Source: Thermovenabulum gondwanense
Lineage (GTDB): Bacteria > Bacillota > Thermosediminibacteria > Thermosediminibacterales > Thermosediminibacteraceae
Length of the DNA: 64,000 nucleotides
Reading direction: 5' to 3'
Assembly (NCBI RefSeq): GCF_001601575.1
Contig: NZ_LOHZ01000019.1
Location: 62,001-126,000, forward strand
The notes beneath the pieces were generated by a model, which was given only the letters and a program-made list of their open reading frames with translations, ran no database searches and was not told the origin of the DNA. Position 1 is the first letter of the stretch; every line of letters starts with the position of its first letter. The position numbers and the translations under genes are program-made. Positions 17,583 through 26,365 of this stretch are shown piece after piece.

Positions 17583-17908
17583 ACGGAAATGATAAAAACC
17601 CCTATAAGGTAATAAGTTTGCCAAAACTTAACGGCTTAAAACCCACCTTAGAATCCACGGCATTAAAGTTGATGGAAGAGGCGGGAGAGCTGGCCCAGGC
17701 AATAGGAAAATTCCGGGGTCAAAGCGGCGAGAAGGTCACGATGGAAGAAAAAGAAGTTATTGACAGAATAGCCCGAGAACTTTTAGACGTGGCGCAGGTA
17801 GCCGTCTCCATGATGTTCGTTCTGGAAGAAAATTATAACATAGACACCAATGAAAAAATCCGGCAGCACATAGAAAAATTGAAAGCCAAAGGTTATATAG
17901 TAAATTAA
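17579..17908 (+). CDS. MazG-like nucleotide pyrophosphohydrolase
   Basis: 109 residues, all-alpha. The MazG motif is visible as KLMEEAGELAQAIGKFRG (E-E-x-x-E metal site) and, after a helix, EVIDRIARELLDVAQVAV (E-x-x-D). Proteins of this family hydrolyse nucleoside triphosphates to monophosphates and pyrophosphate as house-cleaning enzymes. It is coupled to the preceding Gate-domain gene by ATGA overlap, hinting at a nucleotide or nucleoside link. It ends two bases from the convergent rho stop with no terminator between. Confidence 0.78.
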   Translation: MNGNDKNPYKVISLPKLNGLKPTLESTALKLMEEAGELAQAIGKFRGQSGEKVTMEEKEVIDRIARELLDVAQVAVSMMFVLEENYNIDTNEKIRQHIEKLKAKGYIVN

Positions 17909-17910
17909 TT

Positions 17911-19329
17911 TTACCTTTCCGATCCCATTTCGCTTACGAAAGAGGCGATATTCTGCAGGAATTCCAGGTTGGTTTTTGTTTTTTTCAGACGGTTTATCAA
18001 TAGGGAGGCCGCTTCCACCGTATCGTAATTGGCCAGGGCTTTTCTTAGAATCCATATGGCCTCCAGCTCGTCTTTTGAAAATAAAAGTTCTTCCCGGCGC
18101 GTGCCGGATTTTTTTATGTCTATGGCAGGGTATATTCTTCTCTCCGCAAGCCTTCTGTCGAGGTGGACCTCCATGTTTCCTGTACCTTTGAATTCCTCGT
18201 ATATTACATCGTCCATCCTGCTCCCGGTTTCTACAAGGGCTGTAGCAATAATTGTTAGGCTGCCTCCTTCTTCAATGTTTCGTGCCGCTCCGAAAAACCT
18301 CTTGGGCTTGTGGAGAGCGGCGGTATCAAGCCCCCCCGAAAGGGTCCTGCCCGTTGGAGGAACCACCAGGTTATTAGCTCTTGCAAGCCTTGTAATACTG
18401 TCTAAAAGAATGACCACATCCTTTTTGCTTTCAACAAGCCTTTGAGCCCTTTCCAGTACCATGTCCGCAACCCTTATATGGTTCTCGGGCAGTTCGTCAA
18501 AGGTGGAGCTTATTACCTCCCCTTTCACCGACCGCTTCATGTCCGTAACCTCTTCGGGCCTTTCATCAATAAGAAGCACGATCAGCTCTACCTCGGGATG
18601 ATTCACGGAAAGGCTATTGGCAATCTTTTTCAGCATCATTGTCTTACCCGCTTTGGGAGGTGAAACTATAAGCGCCCTTTGTCCTTTGCCTATGGGGGCT
18701 ATAATATCTATTATCCTGGTGGGCATATCCGAAGGGTCGTATTCCAATTTAAAACGGGGCTGAGGAAAAATAGGTGTGAGAAGGTCGAATTCCTTTCTCG
18801 AAATGGCATGTTCGGGTGAAAGACCGTTTACGGCTCTCACCTGTAAAAGCGCCCTGTACTTTTCGCCTTCCTTGGGCAGCCTTACCTTGCCGCTTACCAA
18901 ATCTCCCGTTTTCAGATGGAACTTTCTTATCTGGGAAGGAGAAATGTAGATATCCTCTTCCGAAGGTAATAAATTCTTGCCCCTCAAAAATCCGTAGCCG
19001 TCGGGCATTACTTCCAGCACGCCCTCGCCGAAATACTCGATTTCATCTTTTTTGATTACTGCTGAAGCCTCATTAAAATATACGTTATTAATTTCCTTTA
19101 CATCAATTGATTTATTATCCATGGTGCCTGCACTTTCAACTTTGTTTAACCCTGCTTTTTCTTTTGGATTTTGTATTTCATTACCTTCTTTTTCTTTCTT
19201 CCCGATCTCTTCGTAAACTTTTTCTATTAACTCGGCCTTTCTGAACTTATAATAGCCCGGAATCTTCAATTCCTTTGCAATCTCCTGTAACTGACTCAGG
19301 GTTAAATCTTCTAAATTTTCTATCTGCAA
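17911..19329 (-). CDS. rho: Transcription termination factor Rho
   Basis: 472 residues. Domains in order: N-terminal Rho-N helix bundle ([20 protein letters not shown]), an acidic/basic linker of about 60 residues, the cold-shock-like RNA-binding domain ([24 protein letters not shown] in parts), then the RecA-type ATPase with Walker A PPKAGKT, Walker [14 protein letters not shown], and the Q/R-loop region GRTLSGGLD. It is a hexameric RNA helicase that ends transcription. The start is TTG 19327-19329 with GGAGGG seven bases upstream. Transcribed alone, convergent to the MazG-like gene. Confidence 0.95.
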   Translation of the reverse strand: MQIENLEDLTLSQLQEIAKELKIPGYYKFRKAELIEKVYEEIGKKEKEGNEIQNPKEKAGLNKVESAGTMDNKSIDVKEINNVYFNEASAVIKKDEIEYFGEGVLEVMPDGYGFLRGKNLLPSEEDIYISPSQIRKFHLKTGDLVSGKVRLPKEGEKYRALLQVRAVNGLSPEHAISRKEFDLLTPIFPQPRFKLEYDPSDMPTRIIDIIAPIGKGQRALIVSPPKAGKTMMLKKIANSLSVNHPEVELIVLLIDERPEEVTDMKRSVKGEVISSTFDELPENHIRVADMVLERAQRLVESKKDVVILLDSITRLARANNLVVPPTGRTLSGGLDTAALHKPKRFFGAARNIEEGGSLTIIATALVETGSRMDDVIYEEFKGTGNMEVHLDRRLAERRIYPAIDIKKSGTRREELLFSKDELEAIWILRKALANYDTVEAASLLINRLKKTKTNLEFLQNIASFVSEMGSER

Positions 19330-19408
19330 AAATATCCCTCCATCAAAAAAGGTATTCCTTGTATGTATATTTATAGTATAAGGCTTTTATTTGAATACTT
19401 CAAATGTC

Positions 19409-19456
19409 ATTTAAAAAACCGCTCGATCCTTTTTTAGAATTCCAAGCGGTTTTTAT
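19409..19456 (-). terminator. Intrinsic terminator after the histidine kinase gene
   Basis: AAAACCGCT pairs with AGCGGTTTT around a 20-base loop, with a T-rich tail on the minus strand, just downstream of the kinase stop. Confidence 0.6.
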
Positions 19457-19465
19457 TTATCCTTT

Positions 19466-20269
19466 TTAAGATTCATTGACAAAGGGTAATTCAATATAAA
19501 ATACCGTACCCTTTCCTTTTTCCGAATTAAAGTAAATAACACCCCCGTGGTTTTCCACTATCTTTTTGCAAAGGTAAAGCCCAAGACCCGTTCCCTTTTC
19601 TTTGGTAGTAAAAAAAGGAGTAAAAAGCTGGCTTTTGATGTATTCGTCCATACCTTCCCCGTTATCCTCAAATTCCACCAGAACGCGGTTTTCAAGAGGA
19701 GTAGACCTTACAGCTATAAATCCCTTTTCTTTAACAGCATCCATCGCGTTTAATAATAAATTCGCAAAAAGGATATTTAAAAGATTTCTATCACCCATTA
19801 CATTTACATCATCGCTCAGGCACAGGGTGTAATCTATATTTCTCTTTTTCATTTCAGCTTCGTAAAAATCAAAGATCTGTTCTAATACCTCTTTAAGGTT
19901 GATTTTTTGTATATTACAATTTATGGATTTATAGATTAATAGAATATCCTTTGCCAGCCCCTCAATCCGTTCCAGCTCCTGCAGGGAGTTATAAATGAAT
20001 TTTCTCCTGCCATCCGTTTCATCCAGGCTGAGTTCTAAAAGCTTTAAATATCCCTTTATAGCGGTTATGGGGTTTTTGACTTCATGCATAAGGGTGGAAA
20101 AAAAATTATTTTTTGAAACGTCATCTTCCTCTTCTATATGTATCAGAAAGTTTTTCCCTATTTCATCTATTTTTAAGCAGTAAGGCGTGACATTGAAAAT
20201 ATACGTACTGTAATCCGTTTCGTTAATCTTATTTTTTATGATTATTTTGTGAGGCCTGTCCAAATTCAT
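19466..20269 (-). CDS. Soluble sensor histidine kinase
   Basis: 267 residues and no membrane segment. After a short N-terminal sensory stretch (1-50) come the phospho-acceptor H box with His62 in LMHEVKNPITAIKG, N box LLLNAMDAVKE, G1 DNGEGMDE, F box FTPFFTTKEKG and G2 GTGLGLYLCKKIV. This layout resembles the cytosolic sporulation-type kinases. Its likely partner is the receiver protein encoded 25 bases upstream. Signal unknown; the N-terminal region looks like a degenerate PAS fold. Confidence 0.88.
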   Translation of the reverse strand: MNLDRPHKIIIKNKINETDYSTYIFNVTPYCLKIDEIGKNFLIHIEEEDDVSKNNFFSTLMHEVKNPITAIKGYLKLLELSLDETDGRRKFIYNSLQELERIEGLAKDILLIYKSINCNIQKINLKEVLEQIFDFYEAEMKKRNIDYTLCLSDDVNVMGDRNLLNILFANLLLNAMDAVKEKGFIAVRSTPLENRVLVEFEDNGEGMDEYIKSQLFTPFFTTKEKGTGLGLYLCKKIVENHGGVIYFNSEKGKGTVFYIELPFVNES

Positions 20270-20293
20270 TCCACTTTCTTCCTTCCTGTCTTT

Positions 20294-20674
20294 TTAAGAT
20301 GCACACCTCATTGCCCCGTCCAAATAATGCTTTAAAATTACAAGATCAATAGGCTTTTCAATAAACCTTAAACTTCCCTTCAGATACTGGCTTTTTTCCT
20401 TAATCTTTGCACCAATTTCCTCCATTCCCGAAATTAAAAAAACGGGGATTATCGGGTTTATCCTCCACAGCTCCTCCGCAAGCCTCAGGCCGTCCATTTC
20501 CGGCAGGTTAAAATCCACTATGGAAAGGTCTACACTTTTTTGTTCTACCAGGGAAAGGGCTTCCTTTGGGGTTTTGGCTTCAAAGGGTGAATAACCGAAA
20601 AAATCCAGGGCATCCACCAAAAGGGACCTTACGTACTTCTGGTCCTCCACCACCAAAACATTCCCCTTTTTCAT
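20294..20674 (-). CDS. Stand-alone response regulator receiver (CheY/Spo0F-like)
   Basis: About 126 residues, receiver domain only. Acidic pocket E10-D11, phospho-acceptor Asp54 in SIVDFNLPEMDG, switch Ser82 (FLISG) and Lys107 (FIEKP) are present. With no output domain it must act by protein contact or as a phosphorelay intermediate. Start chosen at ATG 20672-20674, preceded by GGTGGGGGG; a GTG at 20686 is within that site. Forms an operon with the histidine kinase. Confidence 0.86.
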   Translation of the reverse strand: MKKGNVLVVEDQKYVRSLLVDALDFFGYSPFEAKTPKEALSLVEQKSVDLSIVDFNLPEMDGLRLAEELWRINPIIPVFLISGMEEIGAKIKEKSQYLKGSLRFIEKPIDLVILKHYLDGAMRCAS

Positions 20675-20765
20675 AATACCCCCCACCTTTTAAATATTCT
20701 AAAATTTTGAAATAGTTATCTTAGATATATATTCTTTGTTTTTTTTTAAAATCCTCCTTTATCTG

Positions 20766-20795
20766 GTAAAAAAAGCGGGATTTTTTCCCGCTTTA
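20766..20795 (-). terminator. Intrinsic terminator after the TolC-family gene
   Basis: On the minus strand AAAGCGGG pairs with CCCGCTTT around an A-rich loop and runs into seven T. The stem begins at the TolC-family stop codon. Confidence 0.82.
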
Positions 20796-21986
20796 ATTAC
20801 CGCCCGAAGTTGTTAAAGGAATATATATTACGTTTTCTAAGTTGAGTTTTGCGATTGTATACTGAAAAATTCCGTAGGCTTCCTGAAGCTGGGCCTGCTT
20901 TAAAGCTTCTTCCGCCTGGGTAAGGTCAACGCTTCTTATTAGCCCCTCTTTATAGTTCAAGAGAGAAAGCCGGTAGCCTTCCTTTGCCAGTTCCACGGCT
21001 TTTTCATAGGTTTTTAAGTTATCCCGGGCGGCGAGAAATTCAAGATAAACCTTCCTTACTTCCTTTTCCGCATTGCTTTTTGCATCCTCGTATTTTATCC
21101 GGGCTTCTTTATAATTTAGTTCCTTCTCCTTGTACTTAAAAGTGTTTTCGGGATACACCTTTTTAATCATATCAAAGTCGTAGCCCGCAATCTCCATGTT
21201 TTTCTTGGCCTGCACCACATCCATCCGGTTTTCCATCGCCTTAGATACGAGCGGCTCTATACTTTCTACTTCTTCCTTTTCCGGCTTTATAAGTTCATCT
21301 TTTAATACTACCCTTTTATCGTAGGAAACATTTATTAACTTTTTTAAATCCAAAAAGGCCCTGTCTTCCTCCACTTCTGCATTTCTCAATTCCGACTGCG
21401 CCTGGGCTAATTTTAAATCCGCATCCATTAAATCCTTTTTTGCAATCACGCCCAGCTTAAAATTCTCCCCGGCAATTCTAAATATCTCCTCTGCCCTGTT
21501 CAAACTGCTTTTTTTAATTTCATAATTTTTTTGTGCCAGCAGGGCTTTGTAGTATGATGCGATTAATCCGTACCTTACCATTTTCTCGGTGTAATTCAGG
21601 GAAAGTTGAGCCATCGTAAGCTGGAAATCCGCCTGCCTTTTTTGAAGTTCCACCTGATACTGGTAATCAAAATCGGAGGTCGTCACCGGCAGGGAACCGA
21701 GGCTTTGAGAAAGCAGCGGATTACTTTTAAGTTCTTCTTCCCTCTTTTTAGCCTCTTTATCGTTGAATTCCACCACATCCTTGAAAAGCTGTGCCTTATC
21801 AATGGAAATCCGGGCAAGCTCTATTTGACGGCTGTTTTCCAGGGCCAGCTTTAAAGCATCCTCAAGGGTAATTTCCAGAGGTGGCTCCTCCTCCTGACTT
21901 TTTATGGATGGGGATAAGATAAAAGCCGATAAAAAGATTACTAAAATCGTAGCCGCAATTTTCCTTTTAAAGCCCTTTTTATTCAT
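20793..21986 (-). CDS. TolC-family outer membrane efflux-type protein
   Basis: About 397 residues. A signal peptide (basic start, hydrophobic IAATILVIFLSAFIL) is followed by ITLEDALKLALENSRQIELARISIDKA in register with the TolC/OEP repeat and two long helical repeats (near residues 130-220 and 290-390; the second has YKEARIKYEDAKSNAEKEVRK). TolC proteins form the exit duct of RND pumps in diderms. Here it follows an RND pump and adaptor in one operon. I use ATG 21984-21986; a GTG nine bases earlier overlaps the ribosome binding site. Beta-strand content looks reduced, so membrane insertion is uncertain. Confidence 0.78.
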   Translation of the reverse strand: MNKKGFKRKIAATILVIFLSAFILSPSIKSQEEEPPLEITLEDALKLALENSRQIELARISIDKAQLFKDVVEFNDKEAKKREEELKSNPLLSQSLGSLPVTTSDFDYQYQVELQKRQADFQLTMAQLSLNYTEKMVRYGLIASYYKALLAQKNYEIKKSSLNRAEEIFRIAGENFKLGVIAKKDLMDADLKLAQAQSELRNAEVEEDRAFLDLKKLINVSYDKRVVLKDELIKPEKEEVESIEPLVSKAMENRMDVVQAKKNMEIAGYDFDMIKKVYPENTFKYKEKELNYKEARIKYEDAKSNAEKEVRKVYLEFLAARDNLKTYEKAVELAKEGYRLSLLNYKEGLIRSVDLTQAEEALKQAQLQEAYGIFQYTIAKLNLENVIYIPLTTSGGN

Positions 21987-22010
21987 GCCTTTCACCCGCT
22001 TTCGTTAGAC

Positions 22011-25000
22011 TTAATCGGTTTTTCTGAAAAACCTAATCCTCTGGCCTATGTCTTCAAAAATGGTGTACACAACAGGTATTACTACAAGAGTAAGCATTGT
22101 AGACACCGTAAGCCCACCTATTACAACGGTAGCCATAGGCGCCCGAAGCTCTCCCGCTTCCCCAAGTCCCAGAGCTAACGGGAAAAGCCCGAGGATCGTG
22201 GTAAGAGTTGTCATTAAAATCGGCCTTAATCTCATCGGACCCGCTTCCAATATAGCTTCAGTCCTGGAATATCCCCTTGCTCTCAGCTGATTGATAAAAT
22301 CAATAAGAACAATGGCATTATTTACGACAATTCCTCCGAGCATTATCACACCGATAAAGGCCGGGACGTTGAGATTCCTCCCCGTTAAAACCAGCGATAG
22401 TACCACACCGATGACCGCCAAGGGCACGGAAAACATTATTATAAAGGGCTGGAACAAAGATTCAAACTGCGCTGCCATTACCATATACACCAGGAGAACG
22501 GCCAGAATCAGGGCAAAACTTAGATCCGCAAAAGCTTCTACTAACTGCTCCTGCTCGCCCCCCATTTTTATCTCGTATCCCGGCGGAAGGGGAATGGTTT
22601 TTAACTTTTCTTCTATTTCGCGGTTTACCACACCAACAGGTCTTCCGGAAATCGCCCCGGATACCGTAACAGCCCTTACCTGATCCTCACGATTAATCGC
22701 CACTGGGCCGTTTTCTTTTTTAATTTCTGCTATCTGAGACAATGTCACCAGGCCACCGGAGGGAGTCGGTATGATAAGGTTTTCTAATTTATCTATGCTC
22801 GATACCACATCCTCATCAGCTTTTACAACAACGTTTATCTCTTCCCCTTGATATTTATATTTAGTAGCGGTGAAGCCCGATAAATTGCTTTCAATTATTT
22901 TTGCAATCTGGGCTGAATTTAAGCCGTAAAAGGCAACCTTCAATTTATCCACTTTAATCTGGATTTCCGGCCTTCCTTTATCCAGGCTGCTTTCCACTTC
23001 CCGGGTGCCTTCCACAGACCTTACCGCAGTTACCACCCTATCCGAAATTTCCTTCAATTTATTAAGGTCGTCCCCCTTGATAACTATGGAAATGGGCTTT
23101 AACAAATTGCCTCCCGAAAAATCAAAGGTGCTAACAGATCTTACCGTTATTTTTGCCCCCGGAATGGTCCTGCAAATACTCCTGATTTCATCGGCTACCT
23201 GAGCGCTTTTTCTCTTTCTCTCAGAAAGAGGAACAAGCTTTATGCTCACCTGGGCTTCATTTTTACTGGTGGTAGAAAAGCCCATTCCCGATCCGCTTCC
23301 TGAAACTCCCACATTCGTTAAAATTCCTTCTATTTCCTTTATATTTTTTATTCTATCAACCACTAAATTTACCGTTTCCTCCACTTTTTCCAGTCTGGTA
23401 CCGTAGGGCATTTCGATGCTGACATTGATCATCCCCGCGTCCGACTGGGGCAAAAATTCGGTGCCAACAAGCGGTATTAACGCAAGGCTTACTATAAAAA
23501 GCACGGTAGCTGTAGCTACTACTTTCTTCCTATTATTCAAAGCCCATGCCAGTAATTTTCTGTATCTTTTCTCTACTTTTTCATAAAATACGGAAAATCT
23601 TTCTATTATGGTAATCTTCTTTCCTTTATCGGCAATCATCAACCGGGATGACAAAAGAGGCACCAAAGTAATGGCTACCGCCAGGGATGCCAGAAGGGAA
23701 AAGGTCACCGTAAGTGCAAGTTCTTTAAAAAGCTGAGCTGTAATACCCTGTATAAAAACAATCGGCAAAAATACGGCAATAGTGGTCAATGTAGAAGCCA
23801 CAATGGCATTGGTGACCTCATTTGTACCGTTGATGGCAGAAGCGATACTATCTTCCCCGCGCTCTCTGTGCCTGAAAATATTCTCCAGAACCACTATGGA
23901 GTTATCCACCAGCATTCCTACCCCGAGAGCTAAGCCTCCCAGGGACATCATGTTTAATGTAAGATGGTTGAAATAAACGAGTATAAAGGTAGAAATTATG
24001 GAAATAGGAATAGAAAGACCTATTATCAAAGTTGTACGGAGATTCCCCAAGAATAAATATATTATTAGCACCGCAAGCAAAGCCCCGCTGTAGGCATTTC
24101 CCACCACTCTATTTATAGCTTTCTTTATAAATTCCGCCTGATCAAAAATGGGGACAAAATACAAATTTTCGCCGGCGCTTTTCTTTATATTATCCAGCTC
24201 TTTTTGTACCTTATCCGCAACCTTGACGGTGTTGTAGTCGCTCTGTTTTTGAATAACTAAAGTAATGCTGGGTTTTCCATTGTACTTGGAAATAGTGGCA
24301 ATATCCTTGTGAGTATCTTCTACCCGGGCAATATCTTTAAGGGGTATGGTTATCCCCGATGGCAATGTAATAGGTAAATTTTCAATTTGCGACACACTCT
24401 TGAATTCCGAAAGGACTCTCACAAGGTAGTCCCTGTCTCCGTAGGCGATGGACCCTCCCGATAAGTTCAGGTTCTCCATCTGCAGTGCTCTTGCAATATT
24501 ATCCATGGTAATTCCGTAAAAAATGAGCTTTGAAGGATCAACCTTTATATGGATTTCCCTCTCGGTGCCCCCCACAATGTCTACCGAGGCCACCCCCTCA
24601 GCCCTGAGGAGTTTTGGTTTTATTTCATCTTCAGCATATTTTTTTAGCTGGGAAATATCATCCATCCCGTATACCGCCACTTCCATTACCGGAAGCATGG
24701 AAGGGTCAAATTTAAAAATTTGAGGGCTTTTAACCCCCGATGGAAGATAAGCTTTTACCATATCGATTTTTTCCCTTAAGTCGAGGGTGGCAAAGTCCAT
24801 GTTGGTGCCCCAGTTAAATTGCACTATTACGGTGGAATAACCCTCATTGGAAATCGAACTAATACTTTTTACGTTTTTTACTGTAGCAATTATTTGTTCC
24901 AAAGGTTTGGTCACCATATTTTCTACTTCTTGAGGTCCGGCATCGCTGTACTCGGTTACCACAACCGCGATGGGGAAAGAAAAATTGGGCAGAAGGTCAA

Positions 25001-25100
25001 TTCCCAGTCTTGTTAGAGATACAAAACCCAGCACCAGTATAACGAGAATTATCATGAGCATGGTTACCGGGCGCTTTATGGAAAAGGATGCAAAGCTCAT
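22011..25100 (-). CDS. RND-family efflux transporter (AcrB/MexB-like)
   Basis: 1029 residues, full family length. Twelve membrane helices arranged as one plus five in each half, with large extracytoplasmic loops. Signatures: SIKRPVTMLMIILVILVLG at the start, GGLALGVGMLVDNSIVVLENIFRH (helix 4 with the proton-relay acidic residue), and GIVMLGG-type helix 10 region with NNAIVLIDFINQLRARG. It exports hydrophobic compounds using the proton gradient. Its ATG overlaps the adaptor stop by one base. Family member of unknown drug specificity. Confidence 0.94.
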   Translation of the reverse strand: MSFASFSIKRPVTMLMIILVILVLGFVSLTRLGIDLLPNFSFPIAVVVTEYSDAGPQEVENMVTKPLEQIIATVKNVKSISSISNEGYSTVIVQFNWGTNMDFATLDLREKIDMVKAYLPSGVKSPQIFKFDPSMLPVMEVAVYGMDDISQLKKYAEDEIKPKLLRAEGVASVDIVGGTEREIHIKVDPSKLIFYGITMDNIARALQMENLNLSGGSIAYGDRDYLVRVLSEFKSVSQIENLPITLPSGITIPLKDIARVEDTHKDIATISKYNGKPSITLVIQKQSDYNTVKVADKVQKELDNIKKSAGENLYFVPIFDQAEFIKKAINRVVGNAYSGALLAVLIIYLFLGNLRTTLIIGLSIPISIISTFILVYFNHLTLNMMSLGGLALGVGMLVDNSIVVLENIFRHRERGEDSIASAINGTNEVTNAIVASTLTTIAVFLPIVFIQGITAQLFKELALTVTFSLLASLAVAITLVPLLSSRLMIADKGKKITIIERFSVFYEKVEKRYRKLLAWALNNRKKVVATATVLFIVSLALIPLVGTEFLPQSDAGMINVSIEMPYGTRLEKVEETVNLVVDRIKNIKEIEGILTNVGVSGSGSGMGFSTTSKNEAQVSIKLVPLSERKRKSAQVADEIRSICRTIPGAKITVRSVSTFDFSGGNLLKPISIVIKGDDLNKLKEISDRVVTAVRSVEGTREVESSLDKGRPEIQIKVDKLKVAFYGLNSAQIAKIIESNLSGFTATKYKYQGEEINVVVKADEDVVSSIDKLENLIIPTPSGGLVTLSQIAEIKKENGPVAINREDQVRAVTVSGAISGRPVGVVNREIEEKLKTIPLPPGYEIKMGGEQEQLVEAFADLSFALILAVLLVYMVMAAQFESLFQPFIIMFSVPLAVIGVVLSLVLTGRNLNVPAFIGVIMLGGIVVNNAIVLIDFINQLRARGYSRTEAILEAGPMRLRPILMTTLTTILGLFPLALGLGEAGELRAPMATVVIGGLTVSTMLTLVVIPVVYTIFEDIGQRIRFFRKTD

Positions 25101-26362
25101 TATTTTTCACTCCCGCTTATTATTTCTACTTTATCTTTGTCCTCCAGGTAATCCTGACCTTCCACTACCACCTTTTCTCCCTCTTTAACCCCTTCCAGCA
25201 ACTGAACGTAACCCGAAAGGGTATCCCCTACCTTGACCTTCCGCAAGTACGCGGTATTATCCGATACCACAAACACCGCTTTATCCTGACCAAAAGATAC
25301 CACAGCATTTTCCGGTACAAAAAGACCTTCCAGTTCCTTTACCTTTATTCCCACCTTGGCCAGCATACCCGGTTTTAAAAGCCCTTTATCATTATTGACT
25401 ATCACTTTCACGGGATACGTTTGAGTTTTCGGATCCTTGTAGACCCCCACATCGGCTATTTCTCCTTCCCCGGAATAACCCGCAGCATCCACCTTTATCA
25501 CGGCCTTATCCTTCGGTTTTACAGCATTTACCTTATTTTCGGGCAAATATACCTTCACTTCCAGGGCTTTAATATTACCCAGCGCCGCTACTACCGTCCC
25601 CGCTCCCACAAATTGCCCTTCTTTCACGTTAATCGAACCCACCGTTCCGTCCGCCGGTGCGGTGATTACCGTGTTTTCCAGAGCGCTCATGGCGGTGTCC
25701 AAAGCAGCCTTTGCTTGATCAAGCTGGGCTTTCGCCCCTTCTATCATATCGGGTATGGCCTTCTCCTTTGTTAAAGACAGTTGTGTTTTTGCAGATTCCA
25801 ATTGCTCCTTAGCAATTTTATATTGCAATTCCACATTTTCGAATTGCTGTTTGGATATTGCTCCCTGCTCATACAGATTTTTCATCTTCTCGTAATTATT
25901 CAGCACATTATTGTAATTTAACTCCGCCTGAGTAACCGCGGATTCCAATCTTTCCACTTCCTGGACGGACTGGCTGTTTTTTATTCTGGAATAGTTGGAT
26001 AAAGCAAGGTCGTAGGCTGCTTTAGCCTGATTAACCTGATTCATTACATCTTTTGTTTCCAATCTTATCAGGGCATCGCCTTTTTTTACTTCCTGTCCTT
26101 CTTTCACCAGGACCTTTTCCACCTTGCCCGACATTTTAGAAACTAATGCTATTTGGCCCTCAGCTTCCAAAAGTGCGGGAAATTCTTGAAACTCCGATAC
26201 GGTTAGGGCTTTTAAATCCAGAACTTTGACCGGTACCTTTTCTTCCTGAGACTGAGGCGTGTTTTTTTTCATACCGCAGCCCGCTGCTATAAACAACAGG
26301 AGAAAAACCACCGTAAAGATAGTCATCAGTTTTTTCAAGTTACTCTTTCCTGTGTTGCACAT
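25100..26362 (-). CDS. RND efflux adaptor (membrane fusion) lipoprotein
   Basis: 420 residues. Signal peptide with lipobox FIAAGC predicts lipid anchoring. Then a half lipoyl motif (KVEKVLVKEGQEVKKGDALIRL in pattern), a long coiled-coil hairpin (about residues 110-220, e.g. LNNYEKMKNLYEQGAISKQQ), the second lipoyl half (VITAPADGTVGSINVKEGQFV) and beta-barrel domains. It bridges the RND pump and TolC-type duct. A GGAGGGG site fixes the ATG. Coupled to the pump gene downstream. Confidence 0.92.
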   Translation of the reverse strand: MCNTGKSNLKKLMTIFTVVFLLLFIAAGCGMKKNTPQSQEEKVPVKVLDLKALTVSEFQEFPALLEAEGQIALVSKMSGKVEKVLVKEGQEVKKGDALIRLETKDVMNQVNQAKAAYDLALSNYSRIKNSQSVQEVERLESAVTQAELNYNNVLNNYEKMKNLYEQGAISKQQFENVELQYKIAKEQLESAKTQLSLTKEKAIPDMIEGAKAQLDQAKAALDTAMSALENTVITAPADGTVGSINVKEGQFVGAGTVVAALGNIKALEVKVYLPENKVNAVKPKDKAVIKVDAAGYSGEGEIADVGVYKDPKTQTYPVKVIVNNDKGLLKPGMLAKVGIKVKELEGLFVPENAVVSFGQDKAVFVVSDNTAYLRKVKVGDTLSGYVQLLEGVKEGEKVVVEGQDYLEDKDKVEIISGSEK

Positions 26363-26365
26363 CCT

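Noticed and set aside
18029-18445. 138-residue plus-strand open frame
   Set aside because: Antisense of the conserved Rho ATPase domain.
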